From: Chrysomallon squamiferum
Lineage: Eukaryota > Mollusca > Gastropoda > Neomphalida > Peltospiridae
Reading direction: 5' to 3'
DNA: 20,000 nt
Assembly: GCA_012295275.1 (NCBI GenBank)
Contig: CM022675.1
Coordinates: 13,601,517 to 13,621,516, forward strand
Below are positions 11,527 to 19,450 of this stretch, piece after piece; positions within the stretch are counted from its first letter, which is position 1, and each line of letters starts with the position of its first letter. Position numbers and translations under genes: made by a program. The notes under the pieces are model-generated. The model did not search any database, was not told the DNA's origin, and saw only the letters and a program-made list of their open reading frames with translations.

Positions 11527-14500
11527 TCATTTCACCTGCACTGGAGGGAGTTCTTGACGAGTTCTTCTGTGGCCACGCTGTCTGAGAGGTACTGGGGGGT
11601 GAGGAGGGGGAGTCTTACTTTGACCATCAGCTCGGGCAGACATTCTTTGCGAGAGTCGACTTGTTTGACCCACGCCAGCACAGCCTCAAACACCTGAAAC
11701 AAACACCTGTTTCATTTAGCACAGCCTCGAACACCTGAAACAAACACCTGTTTCATTTAACACTGACTCAAACACCTGTTTCATTTAGCACTGAATCAAA
11801 CACCTGAAACAAACACCTGTTTCATTTAACACTGACTCAAACACCTGTTTCATTTAGCACTGACGCCTCAAACACCTGTTTCATTTAGCACTGCCTCAAA
11901 CACCTGACTCAAACACCTGTTTCATTTAGCACTGCCTCAAACTGTTCCATTTAACACTGCCTCAAACACCTGTTTCATTTAACACTGCCTCAAACACCTG
12001 AAACATTTAACACTGCCTCAAACACCCTGTTTCAAACATTTAACAAACACTGCCTCAAACACCTGTTTCATTTAACACTGCCTCAAACACCTGTTTCATT
12101 TTGAAACAAATGTTCCATTTGCCTCAAACACCAAATGTTCCATTTTCCATTTAACACTGCCTCAAACACCTGTTTCACTTTAACACAGCCTCAAACCTCA
12201 AACACCTGTTTCAAATGTTTATTTAACACTGCCTCAAACACCTGTTTCATTTAACACTGCCTCAAACACCTGTTTCATTTAACACTGCCTCAAACACCTG
12301 TTTCATTTATCACTGCCTCAAACACTGCCTCAAACAAATGTTCTATTTAACACTGTTTCAAACAAATGTTCCATTTAACACTGTGTTTCATTTTTCAAAC
12401 ACTGCCTCAAAACCAAACAAATGTTCAAACACTGCCTCAAACAAATGTTCTATTTAACACCTGTTGTTCCATTTAACACAAACAAATGTTCCATTTAACA
12501 CTGCCTCAAAACACCTGTTTCATTTAACACTGCCTCAAACACCTGAACCAAACAAATGTTCCATTTAACCTGTTTCAAACAAACATGTTTATTTAACACT
12601 GCCTCAAACAAATGTTCCATTTAACACTGCCTCAAACAAATGTTCCATTTAACACTGCCTCAAACACCTGTTCCATTTAACACTGCCTCAAACAATGAAA
12701 CAAACAAATGTTCTATTTAACACTGTCTCAAACAAATGTTCCATTTAACACTGCCTCAAACACCTGTTTCATTTAACACAGCCTCAAACACATGTTTCAT
12801 TTGCCTCAAACAAATGTTCCATTTAACACTGCCTCAAACAAACACACTGCCTCAAACACCTGTTTCATTTAACACTGCCTCAAACACCTGTTTCATTTAA
12901 CACTGCCTCAAACACCTGAAACAAATGTTCCATTTAACACTGCCTCAAACACCTGAAACAAATGTTCCATTTAACACTGCCTCAAACAAATGTTTCATTT
13001 AACACTGCCTCAAACACCTGAACCAAACAAATGTTCTATTTAACACTGCCTCAAACAAATGTTCTATTTAACACTGTCTCAAACAAATGTTCCATTTAAC
13101 ACTGCCTCAAACAAACGTTTCATTTTAACACTGCCTCAAACACCTGAACCAAACAAATGTTCTATTTAACACTGCCTCAAACAAATGTTCTATTTAACAC
13201 TGTCTCAAACAAATGTTCCATTTAACACTGCCTCAAACAAACGTTTCATTTAACACTGCCTCAGACACCTGAAACAAACAAAATTTAACACTTCAAACAA
13301 ATGTTCCATTTAACACTGCCTCAAACAAACGTTCCATTTAACACTGCCTCAAACACCTGAACCAAACAAATATTCCATTTAACACTGCCTCAAACAAATG
13401 TTCCATTTAACACTGCCTCAAACAATGAAACAAACAAATGTTCTATTTAACACTGCCTCAAACAAATGTTCCATTTAACACTGCCTCAAACACCTGTTTC
13501 ATTTAACACTGCCTCAAACACTTGTTTCATTTACCACTGCCTCAAACACCTGTTTCATTTAACACTGCCTCAAACACCTGTTTCATTTAACACTGCCTCA
13601 AACACCTGAAACAAACACCTGTTTCATTTAACACTGCCTCAAACACCTGTTTCATTTAACACTGCCTCAAACACCTGTTTCATTTAACACTGCCTCAAAC
13701 ACCTGAAACCTGTTTCATTTAACACTGCCTCAAACACCTGTTTCATTTAACACTGCCTCAAACACCTGAAACAAATGTTCCATTTAACACTGCCTCAAAC
13801 AAATGTTTCATTTAACACTGCCTCAAACACCTGAACCAAACAAATGTTCTATTTAACACTGCCTCAAACAAATGTTCTATTTAACACTGTCTCAAACAAA
13901 TGTTCCATTTAACACTGCCACTGCCTCAAACAAACGTTTCTTTTAACACTGCCTCAAACACCTGAACCAAACAAATGTTCTATTTAACACTGCCTCAAAC
14001 AAATGTTCTATTTAACACTGTCTCAAACAAATGTTCCATTTAACACTGCCTCAAACAAACGTTTCATTTAACACTGCCTCAAACACCTGAACCAAACAAA
14101 TGTTCTATTTAACACTGCCTCAAACAAATGTTCTATTTAACACTGTCTCAAACACCTGTTTCATTTAACACTGCCTCAGACACCTGTTTCATTTAACACT
14201 GCCTCAAACACCTGTTTCATTTAACACTGCCTCAGACACCTGAAACAAACAAATATTCCATTTAACACTGCCTCAAACAAATGTTCCATTTAACACTGCC
14301 TCAAACAAACGTTCCATTTAACACTGCCTCAAACACCTGAACCAAACAAATATTCCATTTAACACTGCCTCAAACAAATGTTCCATTTAACACTGCCTCA
14401 AACAATGAAACAAACAAATGTTCTATTTAACACTGTCTCAAACAAATGTTCCATTTAACACTGCCTCAAACACCTGTTTCATTTAACACCTGTTACATTT

Positions 14501-16029
14501 AACATTTCAAACACATTTAAGCCTCAAACACTTGTTTCATTTAACACTTTGAAACAAAAACAAACAAATGTTCCATTTAACACTGCCTCAAACACCTGTT
14601 TCATTTAACACTGCCTCAAACACCTGTTTCATTTAACACTGCCTCAAACACCTGTTTCATTTAACACTGCCTCAAACACCTGAAACAAACACCTGTTTTA
14701 TTTAACACTGCCTCAAACACCTGTTTCATTTAACACTGCCTCAAACACCTGAAACAAATGTTCCATTTAACACTGCCTCAAACACCTGTTTCATTTAACA
14801 CTGCCTCAAACACCTGAAACAAATGTTCCATTTAACACTGCCTCAAACACCTGTTTCATTTAACACTGCCTCAAACACCTGTTTCATTTAACACTGCCTC
14901 AAACACCTGTTTCATTTAACACTGCCTTTAACAAAAACACCTCAAACAAATGTTCCAAACTCAAAATGTTCCATTTAACACTGCCTCAAACACCTGTTTC
15001 ATTTAACACTGCCTCAAACACCTGTTTCATTTAACACTGTCTCAAACACCTGAAACAAATGTTCCATTTAACACTGCCTCAAACACCTGTTTCATTTAAC
15101 ACTGCCTCAAACACCTGAAACAAACACCTGTTTCATTTAACACTGCCTCAAACACCAGTTTCATTTAACACTGTCTCAAACACCTGTTTCATTTAACACT
15201 GCCTCAAACAAACGTTTCATTTAACACTGCCTCAAACAAACGTTTCATTTAACACTGCCTCAGACACCTGAAACAAACAAATGTTTCAGTGTTAAATAAA
15301 ACATTTGTTTTCTTCAATGTCAAATAAAACATCTGTTTGTTTTAGTGTTAAAAAAACATTTGTTTGTTTCAGGTTTAAATAAAACATTTGTTTCAGTGTT
15401 AAATAAAACTTTTCTTTCAGCTGTTAAATAAAATATTTTATATGTTTTACATTAACAACAACTGTTTTATTTAACAATGTATCAGACACTGATGAAAACA
15501 ATACTTGTAAACAACATGAACTAAATTATTCATACTTTATCTTCCTAATACTTAACTCTGAGAAAGCTCTCGACATTTGTGTATCAACAGTATATCATAT
15601 CATATCATATTGTATATCACATAATACTGTATATCTGTATCACAGATCACTATCAGGTCTACATATCATATTTACCTGTTTTTACCTGTAATTACCTGTC
15701 TAATGTCAGTCAAACGTACCTGTTCTTCATTGTTCACATTGAGCTCGTCGCGGGAGATGATGTCAATGACGTCCTCGCGGTTGAGGCTGAGAAACTCGTC
15801 TGACGATGCGACTTGTTTGAAGCTGTTCTGAATAAACTTGTTAGCTGACTCGACCAGGTCTGAACACATGTACTGATCAGCAAACGCACGGACAGACAGA
15901 CAGTTCTGTGGATGAAGTCTACAAACAAGAAACATAGAGAGATGATATTATGTTCAAAATTATCCACAAATATAGATGTAGACAGTTGTACACAGAAGAC
16001 AGTTGCAAAGATAAAATCTAAATCATGGC

Positions 16030-16079
<50 letters not shown>

Positions 16080-19000
16080 TGTATATCTGTAAGAGTATAT
16101 GTTATGTATGTTTATCTGCACATGTTCAATTCTTTAATTTATAATTTATACAGATATGCATTAAATCAGTATATCTTAGTTGTATATGTAAATGTGTATA
16201 TATATACATATTTATGTGTGTGATGTGTTTGAGTGTGTCAGTATATGTCAGTGTACATCTGTGTGTGTTTTATCTGTTTATCTGTGTATGTATGTGTCAG
16301 TGTGTCAGTTAAATAATACACAACTGTGTGTCTGTGTGTCACACTGCCATCTGTTACAATACACATACAACTTACAACTAATTTTTGTTTTTAAAGATAT
16401 GTATAAATAAAAACTGTTGTAACATTTCTAATTCAAATAATTAAAGAGCTTAAGAACAAGATAAAACATATCTTAAAAAAATCAAATAAAAAAATCATGT
16501 ATGTAAATAAATAAAATGCACATGTAATCCAAACAGTGAAAGAACAGTTTAAAATAAACACACACAAACAAACCAAATAAAAATGGTTAAATATGCAAAT
16601 AAAATATACCTGAGATTAAAATATACATGAGATTATTATTTCTAACAAAAACAATGAATGAGTTTAAAAAAAAATTTAAAAAATTAAAAATTGCAGTTCA
16701 AGCAGAAATGTGACCAACATGAACTAAATTTTTATTTTATATTTTTATTTTTTTAATATCTGTTGAGATGTCAGAGAGGAATCACGTATACAAACATGTT
16801 TGACCTCTGACCTCAGAATAATTAAATCCATCTCACACACAGATGTTAAGCTCATTACATAATGTATGACATATGAGGTCAAAAGGTCAAACAGACAGGG
16901 TGTTCCAGGACAAGAAATGTTTTTGTCTTTTTGTTGTGGTTTTGTTAAATATGTTTTCGTTTGATTGTTTGTTGTTATTTTTAATAAATAAAATTAGTTG
17001 AATTTGGATTTGACTTCAATTTTTTTAATATTTATGTGTGAATATGTATAAATGTATATTGTGTTTCTACTTATGACTATGCACATATGTTTGAGAAATT
17101 TTGTCTATGCGTGTAACGTTGTGTGTGTGTAAATGTGTGTGTGTGTTTGTGTCTGTGTGTGTGTCTGTATGTGTGTGAGTTTAATCGTGTGCATGTCTAT
17201 GTTTCTTAAAAAAAATACAAAGTTGTTTTTTATTCCATAACTCATTTTATTTCAAAATCATGTGAACTTTCATTTCTTTTGTTTTTAAATTCACAAATAC
17301 AGATTTTTGTTTTATGAATATAAAATCAAAAGTCAGTCTTGTTTATTTATATACATTTTATAATATCAAGCTTTGAGAAGTGAAGTCAGTTTCTGAAAAA
17401 AGGTAAATGAGAACAGAGTTATCTCCCTTCAACTTAAAACTTTCACACTGGGAAAAGCAAAGTTTAGAAAATATTTCAGTTATTGTTCATTTCTTACTTA
17501 TTTTGCTATGAAACATTTAGCTGGGATATTAGTTACAGTGAGAATTAACAGAAAAATGTTAAGTAAATCTGAGACAGCCGGAGTTACCTCTCTTTAAGGA
17601 ACTCGCAACACGCTTCTTTCACACTCTGGAGGTGCAGAAAGCTGGCAGCTATCAGCAGGGACTGGACGTTGGTTTGGTCAATCTCAACTTTTCCTGTGTA
17701 AGCAAAATTTACCAAAGACTCAAGAGCACTGGAAAAAACAAACAAAAAAATCACAAAAACAGATTTAATGTTTGAATGTTTAGAAACATCTGAATATAGG
17801 AAAAGCATATGTAACCTGATGTTTTAGACAGATAAACTGGCATACAAACAGAACAAGAGACAGACAGACAGATAATATATGCACAGACAGACATAGATAC
17901 AGATATAGTTAATTCTGATCTTTTGTAGAGATTGAATTATTTATTAAACTGCTAATTTTAAATATGCTCACATACTAAAAAGTAATCACTTAGTTAAGAA
18001 TGAAAAATATTTAAGAGACATACAACACATACACCCACAGACACATACATAATATATATGTAGAGAGAGAGAGAGAGATGTACATGCACATTACTCACAT
18101 GTAACAATGTAAATACTTGCTTACAAATACACATTAAGCATGAAGAAATGAACATTTAACACCTGTAACGAAAGATATTTAACATCAAACCTGGCATCAA
18201 TTCCCTGCATGCTGATTTCATCCTGTTTAGCTTCAACCATGTCATGTGTAAACATTGCATTGAAGTATGGAATGGTGGCCGCCAGAATAATCCTGTGGCA
18301 GGAAAACTTCTGTTCTGCTACCTGCACAACAAACAGAATGTAAAAAAAAAAAAAAAAAAAAAAAAAGGGTTTTATAAACAGCATTAATTTTTTTTTTTTT
18401 TTTTGAATTTCAAATTTTGAAGATGGCAGGACATCCCAGAACTCATTGAAAATATGTGGATATGAGTAAGTTGTGAAGACAGTTTGGAACTTCCAGTGCT
18501 CTGTTTACAGCACAGCTTTCCAAGTTCAGTGGTGCAACTTCCATCAAAATAACAACTTAGTTACTGCTTTTATCTGCTGTGTAACTGATCTATATCCATT
18601 GTAACTCAGTATATGTCTTTGTATCAAGTTTGTGCTGTTTCAAAATAAACCTTTTTGGTCCTATAAATGTACACCATTTATCAATAGAAGATTTCATACA
18701 TTACAAATTTAAACCACTTAAATATAGGATTACTGGATATATATATATATTTTCTCCAAATCTGTTCCTAGTTTTACTATTGTTATAACAGTTACAGGCG
18801 GTTTTCTGGGTTTGTTTTTTACGGATTTTTGTTTGTTTGTTTGTTTTTTATTTATTTATTTCTTCCAGTGTTTTCATGGCATCATTAGGATTTTAAAAGA
18901 GAACATATTTAGAAAACGCCGTATCGACTCAGTTTGGAATAACTGTTTTCGCTTGAAGTTGAATGAAATTTCAACTGATTTGACAAGAAAAAGTGAGTTG

Positions 19001-19351
19001 AGACATATTTATAAAAACCTTCTTTCTTATATATATTCACAGCAGCAGAACAACGCACTGCAGTAAACTATTCAGTAAATTCTCTGTTGAAAAGGCATGA
19101 ACTGATACCGCAAGATGACCAATATGAATATTATAACAATAACATCGAGTCCGGTCGACGTTTGAATAATGATCATTAATATTACTTTAATAACATGTCT
19201 GCTGTCGTTATTTAGACGCACAATTTGATGCGGGTCAACTTGCCTTGAGTGTGACATCGCAAAGCTTCCCCTGCTTTCTTATGTCAACTATAATTGGGAA
19301 AGCAGAGATCGGCAAATCTTCTTTACAGAATACCACTCGGTCGTCCGCCAT
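6988..19351 (-). CDS. KLHL18: KLHL18-like BTB-BACK-kelch protein, 11-exon gene (CDS span including introns)
   Basis: The family acts as a substrate adaptor for CUL3 ubiquitin ligases: BTB binds CUL3 and the kelch propeller binds the substrate. Joining ten clean exons gives 1602 bases, 533 residues plus stop; an intact exon 9 would add about 34, close to the vertebrate length of about 574. BTB covers roughly residues 20-127 (CDVTL at 31-35, H45, PYFNAMF at 54-60). BACK runs about 131-240. Kelch blades run from about 275 to the end, with GGYNG, GGHDG and GGYDG turns. Distinctive KLHL18-type stretches are [25 protein letters not shown] and a C-terminal EGGVGVG. The family assignment rests on my recall of the vertebrate protein, not on a search. 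All junctions keep phase except at exon 9. Intron 1 uses a GC donor. Introns 4, 7 and 9 carry repeats derived from the next exon's start. A close paralogue such as KLHL17 or KLHL20 is possible but fits less well. Confidence 0.88.
7381..8036 (-). other. intron 10
   Basis: A 656-base GT-AG intron of A-rich, low-complexity sequence, with AAAATA-type runs at 7385-7520. I see no repeat derived from exon 11 in it. Confidence 0.8.
8037..8148 (-). CDS. KLHL18: KLHL18 exon 10 (kelch blade 4)
   Basis: The exon has 112 bases: A completes the previous codon, then [16 protein letters not shown], and [17 protein letters not shown], ending on a whole codon. The sequence RSAAGV and GGHDG match vertebrate KLHL18 blade 4 (NRSAAGVTVF, SGGHDG). 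The acceptor is gtgttgacag and the donor TCG|gtttgt. Its acceptor and first 27-29 bases are repeated twice more upstream between TG runs. It can be joined in frame either to exon 9 or directly to exon 8. Confidence 0.88.
8120..8386. repeat. intron 9 tandem repeat of the exon 10 start and acceptor
   Basis: The block from ATTTGTGCATACTTGTAG through CATCATCCATCTGTCAACAC begins at 8120 (the real exon edge) and recurs at 8229 and 8348, spacing 109 and 119. Each copy includes the tgacag acceptor and the first 27-29 exon bases (29 in the second copy, fewer in the third). Between copies lie TG-rich microsatellites, which probably promoted slippage. Confidence 0.9.
8460..8559 (-). CDS. KLHL18: KLHL18 exon 9 (kelch blade 3), frame-disrupted
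   Basis: A 100-base exon with a good acceptor (ttgttgttgtag) and a consensus donor (AT|gtaagt). Its first T completes the AG from exon 8, giving S-ALGADQ, like SAMG in vertebrates. Later come [11 protein letters not shown] and, in another frame, PKSN followed by AT, which joins A-TGG (I-W) in exon 10. The middle reads VHGYVWFGG in a third frame. So one base appears lost near 8541, about one gained near 8511, and two lost in the CACACAC run near 8475; read straight through, TAA stops it at 8468-8470. The exon length should be a multiple of three and is not. It may be a real exon with assembly errors, a somatic or allelic lesion, or a decaying exon that is skipped. Confidence 0.6.
8810..9130. 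repeat. diverged tandem duplication in intron 8, period about 245
   Basis: AATTATGTCAGAGTT followed by ACTTTTTCAGATTTGA-like sequence occurs at 8843 and again at 9088. Before each copy lie matching ACAATTATAACAACA and TAATAATGATAATAATA stretches. No exon sequence is involved that I can see. Confidence 0.6.
9224..9338 (-). CDS. KLHL18: KLHL18 exon 8 (kelch blade 2)
   Basis: The exon has 115 bases. It completes the glycine codon and reads [14 protein letters not shown], then [22 protein letters not shown], ending with AG of a further codon. The GG doublet, the conserved tyrosine and the tryptophan have the standard kelch spacing. The acceptor is tatatctag; this acceptor and the first roughly 25 exon bases recur three more times in tandem in the intron just upstream. 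The donor AAG|gttatt is weak at positions +3 to +6. The next base expected is T or A: exon 9 offers T (serine) and exon 10 offers A (arginine). Confidence 0.87.
9314..9709. repeat. intron 7 tandem repeat of the exon 8 start and acceptor
   Basis: The exon 8 edge at 9314-9350 is repeated at 9400, 9503 and, degraded, 9605 (spacing 86, 103 and 102). Copies at 9400 and 9503 keep the tatatctag acceptor and the bases for LLYAIGGY almost unchanged, then run into intron-like ATTCAAATAATAGTTTTATTAT. The fourth copy has lost the TAG and many bases. Confidence 0.9.
10034..10141 (-). CDS. KLHL18: KLHL18 exon 7 (kelch blades 1-2)
   Basis: The exon has 108 bases in phase 1 at both ends. It reads [20 protein letters not shown], then [14 protein letters not shown] plus the first base of a glycine codon. 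It holds the tyrosine-aspartate and tryptophan end of blade 1 and the RSRVGV opening of blade 2. The acceptor is tttttgtag and the donor G|gtgagt is a full consensus. Because both ends share a phase, the exon could be skipped in frame. Confidence 0.88.
10142..10456 (-). other. intron 6
   Basis: A 315-base GT-AG intron, largely AAT/AGTAAT-type low-complexity sequence at 10265-10380. Nothing else is seen. Confidence 0.8.
10457..10593 (-). CDS. KLHL18: KLHL18 exon 6 (end of BACK, start of kelch blade 1)
   Basis: The exon has 137 bases. A completes the arginine codon, then come [16 protein letters not shown] and, after FKTRPRCCT, the first propeller strand GVIYAVGGL, ending with the first base of a glycine codon. 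[13 protein letters not shown] is a hallmark of the BACK-kelch linker in KLHL proteins. The acceptor is atttctcag. The donor gtttgt is weaker than consensus, but no other choice keeps the frame into exon 7. Confidence 0.9.
10620..10915. repeat. degenerate repeats of about 100 bases in intron 5
   Basis: Segments like TTTAATTCAGAAATATT, CAGTTTTAATATG and TTTTTATTTAAATCAAAA recur about three times with many changes. They resemble the pyrimidine-rich end of the intron near exon 6 (complement TGAAATATTTCTCAG), so this may be an old version of the acceptor-derived arrays, but the match is weak. Confidence 0.4.
11361..11526. repeat. ATT microsatellite beside the exon 5 donor
   Basis: Interrupted TTAT and ATT units, ending nine bases before the exon 5 boundary. 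Its growth could bear on recognition of the donor. Confidence 0.93.
11536..11693 (-). CDS. KLHL18: KLHL18 exon 5 (BACK domain, second half)
   Basis: The exon has 158 bases in phase 0: [15 protein letters not shown], then [21 protein letters not shown], then a stretch ending KNSLQC plus AG of an arginine codon. VRLPLL is the conserved BACK motif. The acceptor is gtttgtttcag directly followed by GTGTTTGAGGCTGTG; this exon edge is the apparent source of the 3.6 kb repeat array upstream of it in intron 4. The donor is CAG|gtgaaa, beside a long ATT repeat at 11361-11526. Confidence 0.9.
11697..15290. repeat. intron 4 minisatellite derived from the exon 5 acceptor
   Basis: About 3.6 kb of head-to-tail units, mostly 28 bases, roughly 120 by length. 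The plus-strand core is CACTGCCTCAAACACCTG followed by TTTCATTTAA. On the transcribed strand each such unit reads ACAG|GTGTTTGAGGCAGTG, which is the 3' splice site and first 14 bases of exon 5 with one change (GAGGCT to GAGGCA). The copy beside the exon (11717-11741) still has GAGGCT-type sequence and TTTCAG. A second unit class has CAAATGTTCCATTTAA and has lost the AG. Composite units containing CACCTGAACCAAACAAATG recur every 125-131 bases. It fills nearly all of intron 4. It is not a CRISPR array: there are no unique spacers. Confidence 0.95.
15268..15435. repeat. inverted end of the intron 4 array
   Basis: After about 15285 the repeat continues in opposite orientation: plus-strand CAGTGTTAAATAAAACATTTG-like units replace their complements. 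At the switch, CTGAAACA (15268-15275) and TGTTTCAG (15282-15289) form an exact 8-base palindrome with a 6-base loop. The inverted part has four to five degraded units and fades out near 15435. Confidence 0.8.
15720..15918 (-). CDS. KLHL18: KLHL18 exon 4 (BACK domain, first half)
   Basis: The exon has 199 bases: A finishes the arginine codon, then 66 complete codons follow, from [15 protein letters not shown] to [10 protein letters not shown]. The HPxNCLxVRxFA start is the typical opening of the BACK domain, and SRDELNV with EEQ is its second conserved block. The exon ends on a whole codon (CAG) with a good gtacgt donor, so exon 5 enters in phase 0 with VFEAVLAW, as in vertebrate KLHL18 (EEQVFEAALAW). 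The acceptor is cttgtttgtag. Confidence 0.9.
15919..17587 (-). other. intron 3
   Basis: A 1.67 kb GT-AG intron. It holds a long GT run (16032-16078), TG-rich degenerate sequence at 16200-16350 and 17100-17190, paired AGGTCA motifs at 16798-16892, and the motif GTTATCTCCCTT near 17418. No coding signal is seen. Confidence 0.75.
16032..16078. repeat. GT microsatellite in intron 3
   Basis: About 23 perfect GT units about 115 bases upstream of exon 4 on the transcribed strand (CA run). Confidence 0.96.
17588..17728 (-). CDS. KLHL18: KLHL18 exon 3 (BTB C-terminal helices)
   Basis: The exon has 141 bases. The first T completes the serine codon from exon 2, then come 46 codons beginning [17 protein letters not shown] and ending [10 protein letters not shown], plus AG of an arginine codon. 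NFAYTG and the helix [15 protein letters not shown] are standard BTB features; the segment ACCEFLKER closes the domain and leads to the 3-box and BACK region that helps bind CUL3. The acceptor is ttttttccag and the donor AG|gtaact. The phase agrees on both sides. Confidence 0.9.
17729..18190 (-). other. intron 2
   Basis: A 462-base intron, canonical GT-AG. It holds a CAGA-type repeat near 17855-17905 and a short GA run at 18063-18078. I see nothing else in it. Confidence 0.8.
18191..18321 (-). CDS. KLHL18: KLHL18 exon 2 (BTB core)
   Basis: This 131-base exon runs from [15 protein letters not shown] through [18 protein letters not shown] to MQGIDA, ending after two bases of a serine codon (AG|T). 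It is the heart of the BTB fold: H45 and the PYFNAMF helix are the usual dimer and fold-core residues. The acceptor is gttgtgcag, with a 25-base T run (minus strand) at 18342-18366 acting as a distant pyrimidine tract. The donor is AG|gtttga. The match to the vertebrate KLHL18 block (HRIVLAASIPYFHAMF) is close. Confidence 0.9.
18342..18404. repeat. A25 / T17 inverted tracts in intron 1
   Basis: A run of 25 A and a run of 17 T flank a 21-base spacer. In the transcript, the T version of the first run lies 20-45 bases before the exon 2 acceptor. Confidence 0.9.
19238..19243 (-). promoter_or_regulatory. GC-type 5' splice site of intron 1
   Basis: Exon 1 ends CTCAAG followed by gcaagt, the normal context of the minor class of U2-type GC-AG introns. 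The only nearby GT (19239-19238) would add four bases and break the frame into exon 2, whereas the GC site joins K36 and V37 in phase 0. GC donors are weak and are often used in alternatively spliced introns. Confidence 0.75.
19244..19351 (-). CDS. KLHL18: KLHL18 exon 1 (start codon, N-terminus of BTB)
   Basis: The exon encodes 36 residues, starting [14 protein letters not shown] and ending [12 protein letters not shown]. The ATG at 19351-19349 has A at -3 and G at +4, a strong initiation context, and no better upstream ATG in frame is seen nearby. The end of the exon is the first conserved BTB block, with the charged D32 of the CDVTL motif. The exon ends on a complete codon (AAG), followed by a gcaagt donor rather than gt. 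The next exon starts in phase 0, so this junction fits exactly. The N-terminus before [11 protein letters not shown] is lineage-specific and the least certain part. Confidence 0.85.
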
Positions 19352-19450
19352 TATTCTATTGTTTATGTTCCGGTCTAAGTAAATTCTTACGAAGATTTTT
19401 AGCGCACCATTTCCTGTGAAAAATTCGTTCGTGTTGTGATTTCCAAAGCA
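19352..19450 (-). promoter_or_regulatory. probable 5' UTR and TATA-less promoter of KLHL18
   Basis: Directly upstream of the ATG the minus strand has ACCGGAAC at 19374-19367, an ETS-type core, about 16 bases before the start codon, and a relatively CpG-containing patch. No TATA box is placed convincingly. ETS sites near the start are common in housekeeping-type promoters. The transcription start cannot be fixed from sequence. Confidence 0.35.

Larger units (their letters stand above)
10594..11535 (-). other. intron 5
   Basis: A 0.94 kb GT-AG intron. Next to the exon 5 donor is an ATT microsatellite (11361-11526) with an AGTAGTAGT interruption; there is an A run at 11203-11220 and degenerate repeats at 10620-10915. 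Confidence 0.8.
18322..19243 (-). other. intron 1 (GC-AG)
   Basis: About 0.9 kb. It contains a 25-base A run (18342-18366) and a 17-base T run (18388-18404), a stretch of ordinary complexity at 18420-18660, and a TTTG/TTTA-rich tract at 18810-18860. An open frame near 18870-19066 on the plus strand is not recognisable. Confidence 0.7.

Noticed and set aside
11697-15290. A CRISPR-like array
   Set aside because: Units abut without unique spacers, the setting is a eukaryotic intron, and the unit derives from an exon edge.
18405-18680. A SINE or processed-transcript insertion ending near an AATAAA at 18643
   Set aside because: No target-site duplication, promoter boxes or second copy are visible in the window.
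6988-19351. The whole locus as a pseudogene
   Set aside because: Ten exons are intact with matching phases and conserved motifs; one damaged exon does not justify this, and skipping it keeps the frame.
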